A DNA stretch of 23,843 nt from DATBDM01 sp036269915. Lineage in GTDB: Bacteria > Actinomycetota > Thermoleophilia > Solirubrobacterales > Solirubrobacteraceae. Location: contig DATBDM010000308.1 of assembly GCA_036269915.1 (NCBI GenBank), positions 1 to 23,843 on the forward strand, given 5' to 3'. The translations under genes and the position numbers were made by a program. Below are positions 21,293 through 23,843 of this stretch, one piece after another. The notes under the pieces were generated by a model. It searched no databases. It worked only from the letters and a program-made list of their open reading frames with translations, and was not told where the DNA came from. Within the stretch, counting starts at the first letter, position 1. Every line of letters begins with the position of its first letter.

Positions 21293-21652
21293 TCAGTCGA
21301 TCGGGATGTCGGTCACGTCGATGCGTTTCGCACGGGGCGGCTCGAGCCGCGTGATGTAGAAGTCGAGCACCGCGCGCAGGGCCACGAGCAGGCCGCGCAG
21401 CGCCTCGGTGAGCTGCTGGCCGAGCTCCGGCGGGACCGTCCCGCGGACCGCCTCGATCAGCGCCGTGATGCCCGACAGGTCGGGGAACGCGCCGACGCCC
21501 GGCGCGGAGGAGCCCTCGGACGACGCCCATCCGCTCGGCGGCGCCTCGCCGCCGGCGGCGCGCACCGCGTCCTCCGCGGCGGACTGCGCCTCGCGCACCA
21601 GCCGCTCGGCGTCCGCGAACGCCTGCTCGTGCTCGCGCCGCGCCTCAGCCAT
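21293..21652 (-). CDS. Small helical protein linked to the ArsA ATPase
   Basis: 119 residues. The N-terminal 35 residues are a charged helix (EARREHEQAFADAERLVREAQSAAEDAV), possibly coiled-coil, followed by a Gly/Ser/Pro linker and an amphipathic second half (ALIEAVRGTVPPELGQQLTEALRGLLVALRAVLDFYITRLE). No family was recognised. ATG 21652 lies inside the end of the ArsA gene (eight-base overlap), so translation is coupled and a partner role with that ATPase is a reasonable guess only. Confidence 0.6.
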   Translation of the reverse strand: MAEARREHEQAFADAERLVREAQSAAEDAVRAAGGEAPPSGWASSEGSSAPGVGAFPDLSGITALIEAVRGTVPPELGQQLTEALRGLLVALRAVLDFYITRLEPPRAKRIDVTDIPID

Positions 21653-22826
21653 CGCGGCCACCGTCCGCGAACGCGACGACGAGCGAGCCCTCACGCAGCG
21701 ACGCACCCGTCGGCTCGTAGCCGGCGAGCGCGCCCGGCAGCACGATCGTGCGCTTCTGGCCATCGACGCGCACCACGAGCTCGAGCCCGATCTTGCGCAG
21801 CGCGACGTCGCCCTTGCGCGCGAACGGCAGGTCGAGCCGCAGCTCGGCGTGCCCGTCGTCGAGGCGCAGCTCCTGCGTGAGCCGGTCGTGGAGCACGCCG
21901 GCGGCGTCGCGGCCCTCGAACAGCGCATCGGCGAGCCGGTCGAGCATCGCGCCGCCGAGCACCTCCTGCTCGAAGTAGGCCGCGCGCAGGACGGGAACGG
22001 GCGCGAAGCCGGAGTCGACGAGCGCGAGCTGCTCGGCCTGGACGTCGCGCCACGCGCCGAAGTAGGTGCCGGCGAGCTCGTCGGGGAAGACGCGGTTCAC
22101 GACGACGGCGTCGGTCAGGTAGCCGTAGAGGTTCAGGTAGGTGAACGTCCGCATCGCCTCGGCCACGACCATCCGGTCGGGTGTCATCACCAGCCGCAGC
22201 GAGACCTGCGGCTCGCGCAGCAGTTCGTGCATCTCGATCAGGTTGGCGACGAGCGTCTGGACGTCGTCCATCACCCGCTCGTCCGGCAGCTGCAGGTCGA
22301 GGAACGCGCGCGCGAACGGCCGCGCGGCCGACAGCAGCGCGTGCTCGCGGCCGAGCGCCTTGTCGAGCCACCAGCGCGCCGCGTCCGGGAACGAGAGCAG
22401 CCGCAGCGTCTCGCCCGTCGGCGCGCAGTCGACCACGATCGCGTCCCATTCGCCCGAGTCCGCGTGCTGCTTGAGCCGCAGCAGCGAGAACAGCTCGTCG
22501 CCGCCGGGCGGCACGGTCAGCTCCTCGGCCGCGATCCGGCCGACCCCGCGCTCCGCGAGCACGCCGCCGAGCCACTCCTGCACAGCCGACCAGTGGCGTT
22601 CGAGCTCCTCCTGGGCCTGGACCTGCTGCGCCCACAACCCGTCCGAGACCGGTGTCGGCTCGGAGCCGACGGACGTCTGCAGCGAGTCGGCCAGCGAGTG
22701 GGCGGGATCCGTCGAGAGCACGAGCGTGCGCGCGCCCGCCGCGGCGCACCGGCGCGCGGTGGCGGCGGCGACCGACGTCTTCCCGACGCCGCCCTTGCCC
22801 GTGTAGAGGATCGTCCGCGGCGCCAT
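21645..22826 (-). CDS. ArsA/Get3-like ATPase with C-terminal HSP20-like domain
   Basis: 393 residues. Deviant Walker A GKGGVGKTS (10-18), switch 1 Asp40 in STDPAHSL, and switch 2 VVDCAPTGETLRLL, as in the anion/tail-anchored-protein ATPases. The last 90 residues (LRLDLPFARKGDVALRKIGLELVVRVDGQKR, continuing to LPGALAGYEPTGA) look like the ArsA HSP20-like beta-sandwich found in bacterial members. No CxxC or arsenite-site cysteines stand out and no arsB or arsR is nearby, so arsenic export is unlikely; targeting or chaperoning of proteins is more plausible. ATG 22826 follows the epimerase-like stop by 12 bases. Confidence 0.87.
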   Translation of the reverse strand: MAPRTILYTGKGGVGKTSVAAATARRCAAAGARTLVLSTDPAHSLADSLQTSVGSEPTPVSDGLWAQQVQAQEELERHWSAVQEWLGGVLAERGVGRIAAEELTVPPGGDELFSLLRLKQHADSGEWDAIVVDCAPTGETLRLLSFPDAARWWLDKALGREHALLSAARPFARAFLDLQLPDERVMDDVQTLVANLIEMHELLREPQVSLRLVMTPDRMVVAEAMRTFTYLNLYGYLTDAVVVNRVFPDELAGTYFGAWRDVQAEQLALVDSGFAPVPVLRAAYFEQEVLGGAMLDRLADALFEGRDAAGVLHDRLTQELRLDDGHAELRLDLPFARKGDVALRKIGLELVVRVDGQKRTIVLPGALAGYEPTGASLREGSLVVAFADGGRDG

Positions 22827-22838
22827 CTCGCGCGGAGC

Positions 22839-23843
22839 CTACCCGCGCGAGGGCGCCACTACCTTCACCCTGCCGGTGGCGGTGCCGGCGTTCCCCGCGA
22901 GGTCGCGCGCGGCGATCGTCACCGTGTAGGTCCCGCGCCGCTTGGGCACCGCCCAGCCCAGGCGGTGGGCTCCGTAGGCGAGCGTGCCGACGGCGCGGCT
23001 CGTGATCGGCGTGCTCCCGCGCGCGATCCGCAGGCTCAGCGCCGAGATCTTGTCGAGCGACATGCGCACGTAGCCGTAGCGGTTTCGCACGAGCCGCTGG
23101 GCCGGGATCCTCACCACCGGCGGCGTCGTCAGGTCGTCGGTGAAGCGCTGCGCGGTGTTGCAGTACACGGCGATCGCGGTGCGGTCGCAGATCGAGTTCA
23201 GGAAGTCCCGCAGCAGCACGTGGTAGTTGAGGTCGGACTCGTGCGTCGAGCTGCCGCGCGAGTACAGCGACCACGCGCCCGTGTCGTAGGTGGGGACCTC
23301 GCGCTGCGCCTCGGCGTTGCCCGCCTCGAAGAGCTTCTGCGCGCGGCCGTTGCCGGTCAGCTCGGCGTAGTCGTGCAGGCCGACGAGCGACTGCACGAAG
23401 CCGTTGATGATGCGCAGGCTGGGCGCGAAGGAGTACTGCGCGTAGTGGACGCCGCCCGGCACCTTCACGCGCACGCCCGAGGGGGTCGCGCGGCGGAAGA
23501 TGGCGAGCCCCTTGCGCGTGGCCCGGAACACCTCCGCCGCACGACCGGTCTTCACGCCCGCGCGCGCGAGGGCCTGCAGCCCGGTGCCCTGGCTGAGGCT
23601 GCTGGTCCACGGCGCGAGCCCGCCCCCGAATCCGAACTCGTACTCCCACGCGATCCCGCCGGCGCGGGAGGAGGCGAGCGGCAGGATCTGGTCGATCATC
23701 GTGCTCGACTCGGCGGTGCTCGACCTCGCCTTGCTCTTGGCGATCGCGTTGAGCTTGCCGAAGGTGCCGAGCCACTGGATCTGCAGGCCCTGGCCCGCGT
23801 AGTACTGGTAGACGAGCTCGTCGCCGTCGAAGCCGACGCGCTC
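22839..23843 (-). CDS. D-glucuronyl C5-epimerase-like protein with C-terminal Ig-like domain (5' end missing)
   Basis: 334 residues are visible; the frame stays open to the right edge, so the N-terminus lies outside. The visible start (YQYYAGQGLQIQWLGTFGKLN) and WEYEFGFGGGLAPWTSSLSQGTGLQAL, INGFVQSLVGLHDYAELTGN and EAQREVPTYDTGAWSLYS match the catalytic alpha/alpha-barrel of D-glucuronyl C5-epimerase, which in animals converts glucuronate to iduronate in heparan sulfate. The last 90 or so residues (PPVVRIPAQRLVRN and KRRGTYTVTIAARDLAGNAGTATGRVKV) form an Ig/FlgD-like beta domain. An exported enzyme or polysaccharide-binding protein is likely. An internal ATG at 23699 is not the true start. 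Confidence 0.75.
   Translation of the reverse strand, partial: ERVGFDGDELVYQYYAGQGLQIQWLGTFGKLNAIAKSKARSSTAESSTMIDQILPLASSRAGGIAWEYEFGFGGGLAPWTSSLSQGTGLQALARAGVKTGRAAEVFRATRKGLAIFRRATPSGVRVKVPGGVHYAQYSFAPSLRIINGFVQSLVGLHDYAELTGNGRAQKLFEAGNAEAQREVPTYDTGAWSLYSRGSSTHESDLNYHVLLRDFLNSICDRTAIAVYCNTAQRFTDDLTTPPVVRIPAQRLVRNRYGYVRMSLDKISALSLRIARGSTPITSRAVGTLAYGAHRLGWAVPKRRGTYTVTIAARDLAGNAGTATGRVKVVAPSRG

Noticed and set aside
21645..22826. Arsenite-pump ATPase of an arsenic resistance operon
   Set aside because: No arsB, arsR or arsC is nearby and no arsenite-binding cysteine cluster was seen; the HSP20-like tail fits the housekeeping bacterial Get3-like group.

Overview
The window is very GC-rich, densely coded DNA with many GTG starts and ATGA/GTGA gene overlaps. 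It carries an actinobacterial-type integration host factor relative, a mycobacterial-type class III adenylate cyclase with an N-terminal regulatory domain, and many TANNNT boxes placed 6-8 bases before start codons, which suggests leaderless transcripts. Together these suggest an actinobacterium, most likely of the Thermoleophilia/Solirubrobacterales group (Conexibacter- or Solirubrobacter-like). The lineage is inferred from gene content and style only. No rRNA, tRNA, insertion sequence, phage gene or CRISPR array was seen, so this looks like ordinary chromosome.

Layout: 1-2125 (+) holds a B3/4-domain protein and a secreted copper protein. The copper protein combines a PHM-like pattern of copper ligands with a C-terminal blue-copper (cupredoxin) domain. 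2244-3814 (-) is a membrane protein followed by a class I/II aminotransferase. 3883-6414 (+) contains a conserved unknown protein, a membrane protein, a VOC protein and an M20 peptidase. 6425-6772 (-) is the integration host factor relative, with a long leader and its own promoter. 7227-10268 is the most interesting block: a serine palmitoyltransferase-like enzyme (-), divergent from a GNAT-fold acyltransferase and a Scs7/FA2H-type ceramide fatty acid hydroxylase (+). It reads as a candidate sphingolipid module. 10307-11556 (+) is a small membrane protein and an AlkA-type DNA glycosylase.

11483-14160 (-) is a tightly overlapping ABC importer operon (ATPase, permease, lipoprotein) preceded by a clear TPP riboswitch. 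The conserved 3' strand of the aptamer doubles as the ribosome binding site, so the operon probably imports a thiamine precursor. 14213-15918 (+) is the adenylate cyclase followed by a pentapeptide-repeat protein. 15899-18228 (-) is a MoxR AAA ATPase with its VWA partner. 18261-18449 (+) is a tiny membrane protein. 18436-19089 (-) is a TetR regulator, divergent from a YceI protein and an FMN reductase (+), with two matching palindromic operators between them. 20322-20541 is a gene-free palindromic repeat array. 20542-23843 (-) is a run of a glucuronyl C5-epimerase-like protein (cut by the window edge), an ArsA/Get3-type ATPase, a small protein and a membrane protein.

The main finds are the sphingolipid-like module, the two-copper-domain protein, the intergenic repeat family shared between 2141 and 20359, the compact TPP riboswitch, the paired TetR operators, and the leaderless start pattern that includes two mini-ORFs running into downstream start codons.
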